Notes: generated by a model from the sequence alone, not told the origin. A DNA stretch of 64,000 bases from an uncultured Oscillospiraceae bacterium (GCA_900539855.1 UQDO01000001.1:77769-141768), one strand, 5' to 3'; positions 25,718 through 36,165 are shown, counted from the stretch's first letter. Program-made: numbers and translations.

Positions 25718-26968
25718 TTATCTTTTCGAAAGGACATCGCGCTCATAGGCACGAACCTCAGAAAGCCAACTTTCGCCTACCGGTACATTAAAGCGTGTGC
25801 AGAACTCATCCCACACGGCGCCGAACGGGTAGGTCTTGTATTCCTCTGTGAGGGCAAGACGGGAGGTGTAATCCCTTTCGAGCTCGATCTTCTTCAACTG
25901 TTCTGTCGGCTCAAGCATAGCCTTAAGCAGAGCCTTCTGCAAGTTTCTCATGCCGATGACCCATGCAGCCACACGGTTGATGCTTGCATCAAAGAAGTCA
26001 AGACCGATATGTGTGCGTTCAATAAGCCCGGTGCGAACAAGCGACTGAGCAATGGCGCAAAGCTCATCGTCAAGAACAATAACATGATCAGAATCCCATC
26101 TGACAGGGCGGCTGACATGCAGCAGCAGTTCCTTTGTAAAAAGCAGCACAGACGGTATCTTGTCTGAAATGACCTCAGTCGGATGGAAATGTCCTGCGTC
26201 AAGACAGCAAAGCTTGTTGCGTGATACCGCATAGCCGACACAGAATTCATTTGAGCCTACTGTATAGCTCTCGGCACCGATACCGAAAACCTTGCTTTCA
26301 AGTGCGTCAAGGTCATATTTTTCATCGATCTTTTCTGCAAACACCTCATCGAGCGCAGTCATCATCCTGCGGCGCGGTGCCTCGCGGTCAATGGGTGTGT
26401 CCTTATATCCGTCGGGGAACCAAAAGTTTGTGACGCAGGGCTGTCCAAGCTCTTTGCCAAAGTATTCGGCGATCTTTCTCGAAGCCTTGCAGTGTCTTAT
26501 CCAGAAGTTTCTGATATCATCATCCGCGCTTGAAATTGTAAAGCCTGTATCAGCCATGGGGTGCGAGAAGCAGGTCGGGTTAAAATCAAGTCCGTAGCCG
26601 TTTTTCTTCGCCCAGTCCACCCAGGTTTTAAAATGTTTCGGCTCTATCTCGTCAAGGTCGGGATGCTCGTCGGTATCGGCATATATGGCATGCAGATTGA
26701 CTTTATGCTTACCGGCAATGAGCGAAAACGCCTTATCAATATCGGCTCTCAGCTGCTCGGGAGTAGTCGCCTTTCCGGGATAATTTCCGGTAGCCTGTAT
26801 GCCGCCCGAAAGAGCTATGTCCTTAAAAAGAAAACCTGATACGTCGTCCCCCTGCCAGCAATGCATCGAAATTTTCACATTGCCGAGCCTTTCAATAACC
26901 TTTTCGGTATCAACTCCGATACCCGAATACTTTTCTTTAGCCAATTTATAAGCGTCATTAGCTGCCAT
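25718..26968 (-). CDS. rhaA: L-rhamnose isomerase
   Basis: A 416-residue enzyme converting L-rhamnose to L-rhamnulose in the cytoplasm; length and composition match RhaA. Recognisable blocks are KISMHCWQGDDVSGF, NYPGKATTPEQLRADI, KVNLHAIYAD, GLDFNPTCFSHP, VTNFWFPDGYKD, ESYTVGSNEFCVGYA, CCLDAGHFHPTEVISDK and RPVRWDSDHV, which carry the metal-binding glutamate, aspartate and histidine residues. It follows rhaB by 24 nt and is the last gene before the terminator at 25660-25697. L-rhamnulose-1-phosphate aldolase is not present in the window. Confidence 0.95.
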   Translation of the reverse strand: MAANDAYKLAKEKYSGIGVDTEKVIERLGNVKISMHCWQGDDVSGFLFKDIALSGGIQATGNYPGKATTPEQLRADIDKAFSLIAGKHKVNLHAIYADTDEHPDLDEIEPKHFKTWVDWAKKNGYGLDFNPTCFSHPMADTGFTISSADDDIRNFWIRHCKASRKIAEYFGKELGQPCVTNFWFPDGYKDTPIDREAPRRRMMTALDEVFAEKIDEKYDLDALESKVFGIGAESYTVGSNEFCVGYAVSRNKLCCLDAGHFHPTEVISDKIPSVLLFTKELLLHVSRPVRWDSDHVIVLDDELCAIAQSLVRTGLIERTHIGLDFFDASINRVAAWVIGMRNLQKALLKAMLEPTEQLKKIELERDYTSRLALTEEYKTYPFGAVWDEFCTRFNVPVGESWLSEVRAYERDVLSKR

Positions 26969-26992
26969 ATCCTACACGTTCCTTTCAAAAAA

Positions 26993-28387
26993 TCAATTAT
27001 ACTGTTTAATATCGTACGATGCCTTTACGGCGCTTCTCGCTTCATTCAGTGAGTCAAACTCGCCCGAAAAGATCATCTGGTTTATAAGATTTCCTATTGC
27101 CGTAGCCTCAGCAGGACCTGCAAGCACCTTCCTGCCAGATATCCTTGCTGTGATCTCGTTAAGGTAGACAGCGTTGCTGCCGCCGCCTATTATGTTTATA
27201 GTATCATAACGGTTGCCGGTATACTTTTCAAGCTGATCGGCAGATTCGGCATAGCACTTCGCAAGGCTGTTATAAACAACAGCCGATATTTCACCGGGTG
27301 TTGAGGGAACCGGCAAGCAACTATCCCTGCACCCTGCCTTTATCTCATCTATCATAGAAGCCGGTGACAAATACCGGTTGTCAAGCGCGTCTATGGTACT
27401 TGGAAAATCAGAGTTTTCGGCAGCCTGGCTGCACAGCTCGGCAAACGAGTATTTGTCGCCAAGCTCTGCTTTTACATTTTGTATCATCCACAGTCCCATT
27501 ATGTTTTTAAGCACTCTGTATCTGTGATCTATGCCGCCCTCATTGGTAAATCCGTCATTCATAAAGCAGTCGTCCTGCATCGGTGTCAGCGATTCGATAC
27601 CCATAAGCGACCATGTGCCTGAGCTTATGTACATGATATTCTTAGCGACTGACGGCACAGCCATGACTGCCGACGCCGTATCGTGCGACGCTGCAAGCAC
27701 AACATTGCAGTCAAATCCCACCTGCTCTGCAATTTCCTTTTTAAACGTGCCGGCAAATGTACCCGGCATTGAAACCGGACGGAAGATTGATTTTTTGATT
27801 CCCAGCGTGTCGATCAGATCATATGCCCAATCATTTGTTTTAAGATCAATTAGTCCGGTGGTTGAAGCATTCGTGTATTCGTTGAATTTGTTACCTGTAA
27901 GGAGGTAAACAAAATAATCCGGAAGCATAAGAAAGTCCGCTGCCGACTCCAGCTGCTCCGGAGTTTTTTCCTTAATTGCTATCAGCTGATAAATCGTATT
28001 TATGCAGTTGCTTCTGATACCGGTTATGTCAAAAAGCTTTCTTTTTGAAACCGTCTTATACACCATTTCAGGTATATCGGCGGTTCTTTTATCACGGTAG
28101 CCGACAGCATTTCCGAGTATCTCGCCGCTTTCTGAGAGCAGTACGAAATCCACGCCCCACATGTCTATTGAAACGGTAGACGGTACAAGTCCGCGGCTTT
28201 TACATTCCTTCATGCCGGATATTATCTCACGAAAAAGCCTGTCTACATCCCAGCAGAGTGTGCCGTTTCTGTCACAAAGTCCGTTTTTAAAACGGTACAC
28301 CTCCGTTTCTACGATACGTCCGCCCTGCTTCTGTCCTATTATGTGGCGTCCGCTTGACGCACCTATATCTATTGCAAGATGATACAT
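26993..28387 (-). CDS. rhaB: Rhamnulokinase
   Basis: A 464-residue FGGY kinase that phosphorylates L-rhamnulose. The N-terminus LAIDIGASSGRHIIG is the DxGAxSGR loop typical of RhaB rather than of XylB or GlpK. VDRLFREIISGMKEC, SIDMWGVDFVLL, ASHDTASAVMAVP, SSGTWSLMGIE, NEGGIDHRYRVLKNIMGLW and the C-terminal INIIGGGSNAVYLNEITA follow. CCGGAGGAG precedes ATG 28387. It lies between an AraC regulator and rhaA, all on the minus strand, forming a compact rhamnose locus. Confidence 0.94.
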   Translation of the reverse strand: MYHLAIDIGASSGRHIIGQKQGGRIVETEVYRFKNGLCDRNGTLCWDVDRLFREIISGMKECKSRGLVPSTVSIDMWGVDFVLLSESGEILGNAVGYRDKRTADIPEMVYKTVSKRKLFDITGIRSNCINTIYQLIAIKEKTPEQLESAADFLMLPDYFVYLLTGNKFNEYTNASTTGLIDLKTNDWAYDLIDTLGIKKSIFRPVSMPGTFAGTFKKEIAEQVGFDCNVVLAASHDTASAVMAVPSVAKNIMYISSGTWSLMGIESLTPMQDDCFMNDGFTNEGGIDHRYRVLKNIMGLWMIQNVKAELGDKYSFAELCSQAAENSDFPSTIDALDNRYLSPASMIDEIKAGCRDSCLPVPSTPGEISAVVYNSLAKCYAESADQLEKYTGNRYDTINIIGGGSNAVYLNEITARISGRKVLAGPAEATAIGNLINQMIFSGEFDSLNEARSAVKASYDIKQYN

Positions 28388-28407
28388 AAAAACTCCTCCG
28401 GTTGTTA

Positions 28408-28454
28408 TAATTAAATGCTACCCTATAATCGTTCAAAAATATACTGTATATTTT
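28408..28454 (-). promoter_or_regulatory. Candidate rhaBA promoter with abutting palindrome
   Basis: On the minus strand TTGAAC (28436-28431) with a weak TAATTA 17 nt on (28413-28408) could drive rhaBA. Immediately upstream, 28436-28454 is a perfect 19-nt palindrome (AAAATATAC, one base, GTATATTTT), well placed for activator or repressor binding. Confidence 0.4.
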
Positions 28455-28467
28455 AATAATTTATCTG

Positions 28468-29283
28468 TCAGTTTTTACTTTTTCTGTATGCGGAGGGCGT
28501 CACGCCGCACTTCTCCTTAAAGAGGTTTGAAAAGTAATGCTGATCAGAATATCCGAGCCGTTCGGAAATATCTCTTATACTGAGAGCGGTATCGGAAAGC
28601 AGCCTTTTTGCAACCGACAATTTACAGTCCAGCTGATAATCATACGGCGTTCTGCCATAGGACTCCCGAAACTTTTTAACAGTATAATCCTTTGACCTGT
28701 ATATCATGGCGGCAAGTTCACCGTTGCCGATAATTTTGTTGGGATTAGCGTCTATGTAGTTTTTTAAGGTTATCATTTCGTCAGTTCCCGATGTGTTTAA
28801 CACGGTTGATCTTGAAATATTTATCACAAGCTCGTGCAGCTTTAAAAGCAATATCTCAAGCAAACGGTCGTGCGGCATTTTATTGCCTTCATTTTTAGAA
28901 ATGTTGAAGATATCGCCAAACATATCCCCGACCTTGCAGTCCTTTAAAAGGACAGTACTTCCCAAACCGTACTGTTCAAGTAACAAAGGAAACAGGTCTC
29001 CGTTAATATTGAAAAAAGTTTTTACCCAAGGATCATCGCTGCTTGAATAGTATTCATGTTTATGATCTTTTCTCAATATATAAACGTCGCCTTCGGACGC
29101 TGAAAAACTGTTACCATCAAAAATGACCGTTCCGCTGCCCTTGTTTATATATTCAATAACGGTAATTGGCGCCTTTTCACGATATATTCTGTAACTGCCG
29201 TCGCAGTATGATATGCCCGACATTGCAAGTGAAAACGGTTTATCCTTTCCGGAAAATCCGAAAAGCCTGATATCCTCATACAT
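28468..29283 (-). CDS. AraC family regulator of the rhamnose locus
   Basis: A 271-residue AraC/XylS regulator. The N-terminal cupin (about 25-110; VIEYINKGSGTVIFDGN, EGDVYILRKDHKHEYYS) senses a ligand, probably L-rhamnose given the next genes. The C-terminal DNA-binding part reads NGELAAMIYRSKDYTVKKF and RDISERLGYSDQHYFSNLFK with GVTPSAYRKS, the double helix-turn-helix signature. GGTGGTGATTTT precedes ATG 29283. It is upstream of rhaB in the same direction, 80 nt away, in the place of RhaR/RhaS, although sequence identity to those proteins was not tested. Confidence 0.88.
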   Translation of the reverse strand: MYEDIRLFGFSGKDKPFSLAMSGISYCDGSYRIYREKAPITVIEYINKGSGTVIFDGNSFSASEGDVYILRKDHKHEYYSSSDDPWVKTFFNINGDLFPLLLEQYGLGSTVLLKDCKVGDMFGDIFNISKNEGNKMPHDRLLEILLLKLHELVINISRSTVLNTSGTDEMITLKNYIDANPNKIIGNGELAAMIYRSKDYTVKKFRESYGRTPYDYQLDCKLSVAKRLLSDTALSIRDISERLGYSDQHYFSNLFKEKCGVTPSAYRKSKN

Positions 29284-29411
29284 AAAATCACCACCGCTGT
29301 TATTATAAAGTATTTTAAGTATTTAATCAATAGCGTTAAATAATAGTAGAAATATTATTTCGAATGTAGTATAATGTTTTCGCACAAATATACTTCAAAG
29401 AAGGTCAATAT

Positions 29412-30779
29412 ATGAATATTATAGTCGTCGGCTGCGGCAAGATAGGCACAACACTTATCGAAAGCCTTGCAAATGAGGGACACGATGTTGTAGCCATAGA
29501 CAACGATCAGTCGGTCATATCGGAAATAACCAATATGTATGATGTCATCTGCGTTGTCGGAAACGGAACCGACTGCGACACGCTGTCGGAAGCAGGGATA
29601 GAAAAGGCTGACATGTTCATAGCTGTTACCGGCTCGGACGAGCTCAATATGCTCGACTGCTATATAGCCAGAAGCATGGGCGCCGGCCACACGATAGCCA
29701 GAATAAGGAATCCGGAATACAACGACAAAAGCCTTGATTTCCTCTGCAAACAGCTTGGGCTTTCGTTGTCAATAAACCCTGACCAGCTTACAGCACGCGA
29801 ACTGTTTGACCTTTTAAAGCTGCCAGGAGCCGCAAAAATAGACTCATTTTCAGGCAGAAACTTTGAGATGATAGAATTAAAGCTGAAGGACGACTCAAGG
29901 CTGGACGGAATGAATCTGCAGGATCTCAGAAAGAAAATACAGACAAAGTTCCTTATATGCGCCGTACAGCGCGGTGATGAGGTATATATACCGGACGGTA
30001 ACTTTGAACTGAAAAGCGGCGATAAAATCGGTGTTACCGCCTCCCCTGCAGAAATGCAGAAGTTTTTGAAAATTATAGGATTTTCAAGAAAACAGGCAAA
30101 AGATGTAATAATATTGGGTGCAAGCAGAACCGGGTTTTACCTTGCGAAAATGCTGCTAATGGCAGGAAACTCGGTCAAGATAATTGAGGTCGACCGCAAC
30201 AGGTGCGACGAAATGAGCGACCTTCTGCACGACGCAGTTGTAATAAACGGCGACGGCGCAAGGCAGGAGCTGCTGCTTGAAGAAGGTCTGCAGTCGGCAG
30301 ATGCCTTTGTGGCACTTACGGGAATGGATGAACAGAATATACTTCTTTCGTATTTCGCAACCTCGCAGAATGTTCCAAAGGTGGTCGCAAAGGTCAACCG
30401 CGACGAATTTTCACCGACAGCCGAACGCCTCGGTCTTGACTGCACGGTATCCCCGAGAAAAACAATAGCCAATATAATTGTCAGATACGCAAGAGGACTT
30501 GAGAATTCAATAGGCAGCAGCAAGGTTGAAACGCTTTACAAGCTTATGGATGACAAGGCAGAAGCACTTGAATTCATAGTCAGTCAGGACAGCGACATTG
30601 TCGGTGTGCCGCTCAAAGAGCTGAAAACAAAGAAAAACACACTCGTCGCCGGAATAACACGCGGCAGAAAGACCGTGATTCCCTCCGGCAACGACATGAT
30701 ACTTAAGGGCGACCATGTAATTGTGCTTGCAGCCGGTCAGCGTGTAAACGATCTTACCGACATTTTAGAGCAGGCATGA
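29412..30779 (+). CDS. trkA: Trk system potassium transporter, NAD-binding TrkA
   Basis: A 455-residue cytoplasmic regulator of potassium uptake with the duplicated RCK layout. The first Rossmann domain begins MNIIVVGCGKIGTTLIESL with aspartates VAIDNDQS; a TrkA-C domain follows at about 145-215; the second Rossmann domain is VIILGASRTGFYLAKML (about 228) with IIEVDRNRCD, and a second TrkA-C domain ends the protein. TrkA binds NAD(H)/ATP and gates TrkH. The trkH gene starts 10 nt downstream. Full-length two-domain form, 455 residues, is the E. coli-type arrangement. Confidence 0.94.
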   Translation: MNIIVVGCGKIGTTLIESLANEGHDVVAIDNDQSVISEITNMYDVICVVGNGTDCDTLSEAGIEKADMFIAVTGSDELNMLDCYIARSMGAGHTIARIRNPEYNDKSLDFLCKQLGLSLSINPDQLTARELFDLLKLPGAAKIDSFSGRNFEMIELKLKDDSRLDGMNLQDLRKKIQTKFLICAVQRGDEVYIPDGNFELKSGDKIGVTASPAEMQKFLKIIGFSRKQAKDVIILGASRTGFYLAKMLLMAGNSVKIIEVDRNRCDEMSDLLHDAVVINGDGARQELLLEEGLQSADAFVALTGMDEQNILLSYFATSQNVPKVVAKVNRDEFSPTAERLGLDCTVSPRKTIANIIVRYARGLENSIGSSKVETLYKLMDDKAEALEFIVSQDSDIVGVPLKELKTKKNTLVAGITRGRKTVIPSGNDMILKGDHVIVLAAGQRVNDLTDILEQA

Positions 30780-30789
30780 GGTGTGAAGT

Positions 30790-32238
30790 ATGAATAGAAA
30801 AATGGTGTTTTACACCACAGGAAAAATACTTATTATCGAAGGTCTTTTGCTTTTACTTCCCCTCTTTGTATCGATAATATACGGAGAAAGCAGCTGGCTT
30901 TCCTTTGTTATAGCCATCACAGCAGCTTTCGCCGCAGGCACACTTCTGTCGCTTGTATCAAAGCCTAAAAGCACAGTAATATACGCCAAGGAAGGCTTTG
31001 CCATCGTAGCGCTTGCATGGATAGTAATGTCGCTGATAGGCGCACTGCCGTTTGTTATCAGCCGCGAAATACCGGATTTTGTTGACGCTTTTTTTGAAAC
31101 AGTCAGCGGACTTACCACAACAGGCGCTTCGATAGTGACCGATTACAGCGGTCTTTCACACGGCATAATGTTCTGGCGCAGCTTCACGCACTGGATAGGC
31201 GGAATGGGTGTGCTGGTCTTTATGATGGCTATTGTTCCCAGCGTTACTGACCGTTCAATACACATAATCCGCGCCGAAATGCCGGGGCCTATTATCGGAA
31301 AATTAGTGCCGCGTGCCAAAGATACCGCAAAAATACTCTATCTTATTTATATAGTTATGACCGCTGTCGAAATTGTGTTTTTGCTTGCAGGCGGCATGCC
31401 GCTTTTTGAAAGCGCAGTTTATTCATTCGGCACAGCCGGCACCGGCGGACTTGCCGTAGGCTCAGCTGGAATATCCGCATACAGCCCTTATATACAGTGG
31501 GTTATATGCATATTCATGCTTCTGTTCGGCATTAACTTCAACCTCTATTACCTTGTTCTCATAAAGCGGTTCCGTGCCGCAATAAAGAGCACCGAGTTGT
31601 GGTTCTATTTTACGATAGTTGCCGTCGCGTCGCTTATAATAGGTATAAACATATATCACATTTACGGCAACATTTCCGACACGATCCGCACATCGGTGTT
31701 TCAGGTGTCGTCTCTGATAACAACGACCGGCTATTCCACAGCCAACTTCGATTTGTGGCCCGATCTTTCAAAGGGCGTAATATTTGCACTCCTCTTTATG
31801 GGCGGATGCGCCGGTTCGACAGCCGGCGGTTTAAAGCTGTCGCGCGTTATAATACTGCTCAAAATGATACGCGGCGAGATACGCCACCTTTTGCATCCAA
31901 GATCGGTCAATGCCATAAAATTTGAAGGCAAAGTAATAGACGATGAGACTAAAAGCAGCGTCTCAACCTACTTTATAATGTACTGCATGTGCATTGCCAC
32001 AACATTTCTGCTGATATCATTTGAACCTTTCGGGTTTGAAACAAATCTGACCGCAGCCGCCACCTGCTTCAACAACGTGGGTCCGGGTCTTGCAGGAGTC
32101 GGACCGGCATCAAGCTTTGCTGCATATTCGGCATTTTCTAAAATAGTTCTCGCCTTCTCAATGCTGCTTGGAAGACTTGAGGTATTCCCCGTTATCATTG
32201 CTATGACTCCGTCGACCTGGCGTGGAAAAAGTCTGTAA
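30790..32238 (+). CDS. trkH: Potassium uptake protein TrkH
   Basis: A 482-residue polytopic membrane protein. The four pore-loop repeats of the Trk/Ktr/HKT family are visible: SGLTTTGASIVTDYSGL, FGTAGTGGLAVGSAG, SLITTTGYSTANFDLWP and NNVGPGLAGVGPASSFAAYS, each with the filter glycine. GGCAGSTAGGLKLSRV and LGRLEVFPVI are also typical of TrkH. GAGGTGTGAAGT precedes ATG 30790. It forms a two-gene unit with trkA and is ended by the terminator at 32251-32297. Confidence 0.95.
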   Translation: MNRKMVFYTTGKILIIEGLLLLLPLFVSIIYGESSWLSFVIAITAAFAAGTLLSLVSKPKSTVIYAKEGFAIVALAWIVMSLIGALPFVISREIPDFVDAFFETVSGLTTTGASIVTDYSGLSHGIMFWRSFTHWIGGMGVLVFMMAIVPSVTDRSIHIIRAEMPGPIIGKLVPRAKDTAKILYLIYIVMTAVEIVFLLAGGMPLFESAVYSFGTAGTGGLAVGSAGISAYSPYIQWVICIFMLLFGINFNLYYLVLIKRFRAAIKSTELWFYFTIVAVASLIIGINIYHIYGNISDTIRTSVFQVSSLITTTGYSTANFDLWPDLSKGVIFALLFMGGCAGSTAGGLKLSRVIILLKMIRGEIRHLLHPRSVNAIKFEGKVIDDETKSSVSTYFIMYCMCIATTFLLISFEPFGFETNLTAAATCFNNVGPGLAGVGPASSFAAYSAFSKIVLAFSMLLGRLEVFPVIIAMTPSTWRGKSL

Positions 32239-32250
32239 TATTATATAGTT

Positions 32251-32297
32251 AAAAAGCACCGGAACAGTCTTTAATGACTCATTCCGGTGCTTTTTTT
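32251..32297. terminator. Bidirectional terminator after trkH
   Basis: AAAAGCACCGGAA (32252-32264) pairs with TTCCGGTGCTTTT (32282-32294), with a T-run on the plus side and an equivalent run on the minus side. It separates trkH from the converging zinc-ribbon gene. Confidence 0.85.
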
Positions 32298-32323
32298 AGT
32301 TTAGGGTGATTGTGACCTGACTA

Positions 32324-33265
32324 TCAGCAGTCTTTCCAGTCTAACGGTGCCGAGACAGAATCGGGATCGGCCGACGTTTTATACCCTTCCGCGTCCTCAA
32401 TATAAGATCCGGTAGAATAGCCCTCGGCATCATGGTTATAAACATTATGAGTCTGTCCGCCTATCGATACTGTACCGCTTGGTCTATTGCTGCTGTACAT
32501 ATCGTCATTATAGGAACCGCCGCCATACATGCTTGCATGAGCTTTCTGCATGATCCGCCTATAGTCATCGGCAGAGAAGTGCACCTTTTTTCTGTCTTCG
32601 ATAATCTCCAGTCTTAAATTGATCCTTTCGCATATATTAGGGTAGACTTCCTTTGTATGCTCTGCTTTAAAGCCTCTTTTATTAAGTGCCGTCACGCGCT
32701 TTTTGAGCAACTGAAAATCATCATCCTTGTATTTATCAAGCAGATACTTGTCTACTATAACGAACAATTCGCAGTCCGCATCGTTTCTGTCTGCGCCTAT
32801 TTTTGCGTAGTGAAGCGCTTTATTATTATCATCATCGGTATAATAATATGCCAATTCACGCAATGCCTCGATACAGTCGTTTTCCGCAGCGGCAATAAGC
32901 AAATTCAGATCATTTAGCTTTTGTGACATATCGAACAGATCTTTTCCCGGTATATTCTTTATAGCGGCAGCTTCAAATTTCCCGTTAAGCGCGGACCTAA
33001 GAACTATTCTTTCACCGCAGTATTCACAGTACCCCTCCGGGAGCTTCTCGTGCAGAGATATCTTATTTCCGCAAACCGTACAGAAGCACTGCTTCATTTT
33101 TCCTCTTGCGGAATCAACATTTTCGGAAAAACTTTGTCCTCTGAATCCGGTGCTGCCATTTGCCCTCTTTAACAGGTTTGCGGCAATAGTCTCTTTATTT
33201 TCATTGATTTTAGAAGCAAGCTCATTAAGCGCTGACGAAAGCCCACTATACGGATTGTTCTCCAT
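32324..33265 (-). CDS. Hypothetical zinc-ribbon protein
   Basis: A 313-residue protein I cannot name. A zinc ribbon is visible around residues 59-85 (CFCTVCGNK then CEYCGER). A helical, Sel1/TPR-like stretch follows (about 110-165; CIEALRELAYYYTDDDNNKALHYAKIGADRNDADCELF). The C-terminus is low complexity, with tyrosine, glycine and serine (YGGGSYNDDMYSS, and a repeat AEGYSTGSYIEDAEGYKTS). No signal peptide or membrane helix is seen. It lies 44 nt downstream of the gene broken by the integrative element and was probably co-transcribed with it, so the insertion may reduce its expression. Confidence 0.6.
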   Translation of the reverse strand: MENNPYSGLSSALNELASKINENKETIAANLLKRANGSTGFRGQSFSENVDSARGKMKQCFCTVCGNKISLHEKLPEGYCEYCGERIVLRSALNGKFEAAAIKNIPGKDLFDMSQKLNDLNLLIAAAENDCIEALRELAYYYTDDDNNKALHYAKIGADRNDADCELFVIVDKYLLDKYKDDDFQLLKKRVTALNKRGFKAEHTKEVYPNICERINLRLEIIEDRKKVHFSADDYRRIMQKAHASMYGGGSYNDDMYSSNRPSGTVSIGGQTHNVYNHDAEGYSTGSYIEDAEGYKTSADPDSVSAPLDWKDC

Positions 33266-33309
33266 GGCTATCCCTCCAGATAAAAGTTAAAATTTCAAAA
33301 GACTTATAT

Positions 33310-36060
33310 TTATTGCGGCGTGTATGGTTTTAGAGTCGGGAGTCTGCCGTCTTCAATATTCCATATTTCGTCGGACCACTTAAGTTTTTCAGTTATAAAG
33401 CTTCGGCTGAGAATTTCATTTCTGTCTCCGGCTACAGAATACTGTAAAAATTGTATTTTTGCAAATTTCGCATCATCTTTTTCGGCAAAATATACATCTC
33501 TTGTGCTGAGTGTTGAACCTGAGTAGTCACAGGCAAGCGTTTCATTTTTAGCAGCAGATGTATCAATTGTACCAACAGAAAACGAATATCTTACATTCAC
33601 TGATTCCCAGCTCCAGCTATGTTTAAGTATGCAGCCGATCAAACCGCCGACATAATCGCAGGTCTCACCCGGCAGTATTGTAACAGAACCGCCAAAATAG
33701 CAGTTTTCAATATTTATGTAAGAATGATCAATATCAGGTTGTAATTCACAAATAAATCCACCAACAAAGTCAGTGGCTTCAGTGCACTGCTGCACTATAT
33801 GCATATCGCTGTAGCAATTAAACAAGTCACCATTCTCATAATTAGAAATAAAGCCCGACAGTCGCTGTCCGCCCTTGATGTCACCTGATGAATAACACCT
33901 CTTGATCGACGAAGAAGAAGAATTCCAAACAGAATCAGATTTGACGGTTCCGACAAATCCGCTGGCATCACCGTAACAATTGAGGCTGCCCGTAAAGCTG
34001 CAGCCTTCTATTTTACCGCCGTTGTTTGTTGACCCGAAGCCGTTCCCGGATTTCGCCTTTATATCAGCATTGCTGACGGTGCATCCTGTTATATTGCCTT
34101 TATTTGTCACAAACATTCCGTTAAATACATTGCACTCGCCACTGATATTTGTGACACTGCACTGAGAGACAGTTTTATTGTTAGTCTCGGATATTCCGCT
34201 GAAGCTGACCCCAGGGCTGCCAAGCAGCACACCTGACACCGTCACATTTTTAATGATACCGTTATTTTCTTTGACTATAAATAAGCTTTCTGCGGACGAC
34301 GGCGAAACAAAGCAAAGATCAGATACCGTCCCTTTGTTGTTTTTTATAAAGCCGTCCTTCGGCAGCACAACATTACTGATCACATGACCGTTGCCTATCA
34401 GCTCGCCTTTAAATTTTCCGATCCCTTTAAACTCGCTGTTTTCAAGATCCAGATCGGCTTCAAGCGAAAATGTGCATGCAGGCGCATTGCTTATAAATTC
34501 AAATTCGCTGGTGTCGGTTATCGTAACAGTTCCCATTTTCTTTGGAAAGCTAATGTAGGAATAGATAAAAGTCACAACTGCAGCAGGAATAACCATTATC
34601 GATACGATCTTCGAAAGCTTAACAAATATTCTGTAGCCCAACGGGACCGAATATTTGGCTTTGACCGAAACGGACTTTGCCGTTATCTTTGTAATGATCA
34701 CCTGCAGTATCAAAACGCCTAAAATAATGCCCAGAATGATAAAATAGGTCCGCGTGATGGGATGTGCAAGTATGTCGGTCGTCGGTACGATAGTATATTC
34801 CAGCAATTTGTAGATAAAAAAATTTGACAACAATGCGGCAACTGCAAATGCAAGTGCTATAAGGCCCTTTTTATGGGACTGCTTTTTGCCGGTCTTATTT
34901 TCTGCTTTTACCTTTTCGTTTATCTTAGCAATTCGGTCGTTTATTGTTTCGGTGTTATTTGTCTTTTGCTCAAGCAGTGTGCCTTTATACTTATCAAAGC
35001 TTTCTTTGAAAGCGGCGGCTTCATCCGGCGAGGCGTACTCAAAGGCCTTTTCGGCATAAGGCGTTACATCGGCAAGAATGGCATCATAAAGCGCGTCTGA
35101 TGCTGCAAGCTGGCTTTTTTGCGTATCTATAACGGTCTCTGCATCATCGCTGTTATAATCTTCCTTTGCCTTAGTCATAGACGAGCAGTATTTTGAGTCG
35201 TCAATACAATCCTTAAGACCGCTCGAAAAGTTATTTGTCGCCTTTAAAACATATTGCCAGTAGTATTTTGCTGTTTTCGGAGAGACGGCGACTATGTATG
35301 CGATCTCCTCTTTTGCGGCGTTTTTATTCATGACAGCATTTTTATAAAACGCGTCTCTTTTTGATATATATTCATCCTTCGCTTCAAGGGTGGTAGCCGC
35401 ATGATAGCAGAACTCGACCTTTTTATACTTGTCTACACCGTTTACACCTGAAGCCAATATCTTCTCCGCCAGAAAAATATATCTGTCAGGGACGGACGAT
35501 GTGTGTCCGTCCAGACCGATGTACTGCCGGAGCTCACCCAGGACGGGATCTGCCCAGCAGACAATACGATCGTTTGGATAATCAAACGGTGATGAGGTTA
35601 TTTCATCAAAAAGTTCTTTCATGTATTTGCAGTACTGCTCTGCAGCGAGATGTTTAAGCGACACTATAAGTTCATTTTCGATATGCGACACATAAGAACA
35701 GTATTTATCATAAAGGCGCAGCGAAAGCTTCGGCGACAGGACCTTTTCGCTTAATTCGCCTAACAGCAGTTTGTTTTCTTCCTCAAAGATCTTTTTGTCC
35801 GACGGACATGACGAATAATGCGACTCCCATTTGCGGGCTAAAAAGCTGTTCTTACCTATGACATTTTCCAACACTTTTTTATGACATGAAAGCATCACAA
35901 GATCGGCATCTTCAAGCCATTCTTCTTTCTGCTTGGGCGCGGCATACTCGCATGCCGCATTAAAATAGCGGTCACCGTTTATCGGGACCGAAAGCCTCAT
36001 ATAAAGCTCAGATGTTTCTGTGCACTGGCGGTCTGCAAGCAAAAGTCCCCAAAAAGCCTT
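33310..36060 (-). pseudogene. 3' part of a TPR/membrane/GLUG protein gene split by the integrative element
   Basis: This is the larger fragment of a gene whose first 44 codons lie at 43920-44051. Removing 36061-43919 restores one frame of 961 codons across the junction (PQNA joined to KAFWGLLLADRQC). The fragment encodes a soluble helical part, three hydrophobic segments (LIALAFAVAALLSNFFIY, FIILGIILGVLILQVII and IVSIMVIPAAVVTFIYSYI) and then a repetitive part with GLUG-like units (GKFKGELIGNGHVISNVVL, NNGIIKNVTVSG, NKGNITGCTVSN). The longest ORF now begins at a TTG at 36042, without a convincing RBS. Whether a shortened protein is made is unclear. Function unknown; the layout suggests an envelope protein. 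Confidence 0.8.
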
Positions 36061-36090
36061 CTGTTAGTGTTCATAGGGACATTTTCTGAC
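36047..36090. other. attL of the integrative element
   Basis: Host half-site CCCCAAAAAGCC (36047-36058), central TT (36059-36060), then the element arm with AGGGACA (36075-36081) and TGAC (36087-36090), the arm starting 14 nt after the TT. The 11 bases CAAAAAGCCTT (36050-36060) recur at the other end. Confidence 0.9.
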
Positions 36091-36104
36091 AGTATGTAGG
36101 TGTG

Positions 36105-36139
36105 GTAACGGCGGATGGCGGTTAGTCATCCGCCGTTAC
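36105..36139 (-). terminator. Hairpin after the recombinase gene
   Basis: GTAACGGCGGATG (36105-36117) pairs with CATCCGCCGTTAC (36127-36139), a perfect 13-bp stem 27 nt past the recombinase stop. No strong T-run follows on the minus strand, so it may end transcription weakly or protect the mRNA end. Confidence 0.5.
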
Positions 36140-36165
36140 TGCGTTTATCCCGCATTGTGCGGTGT

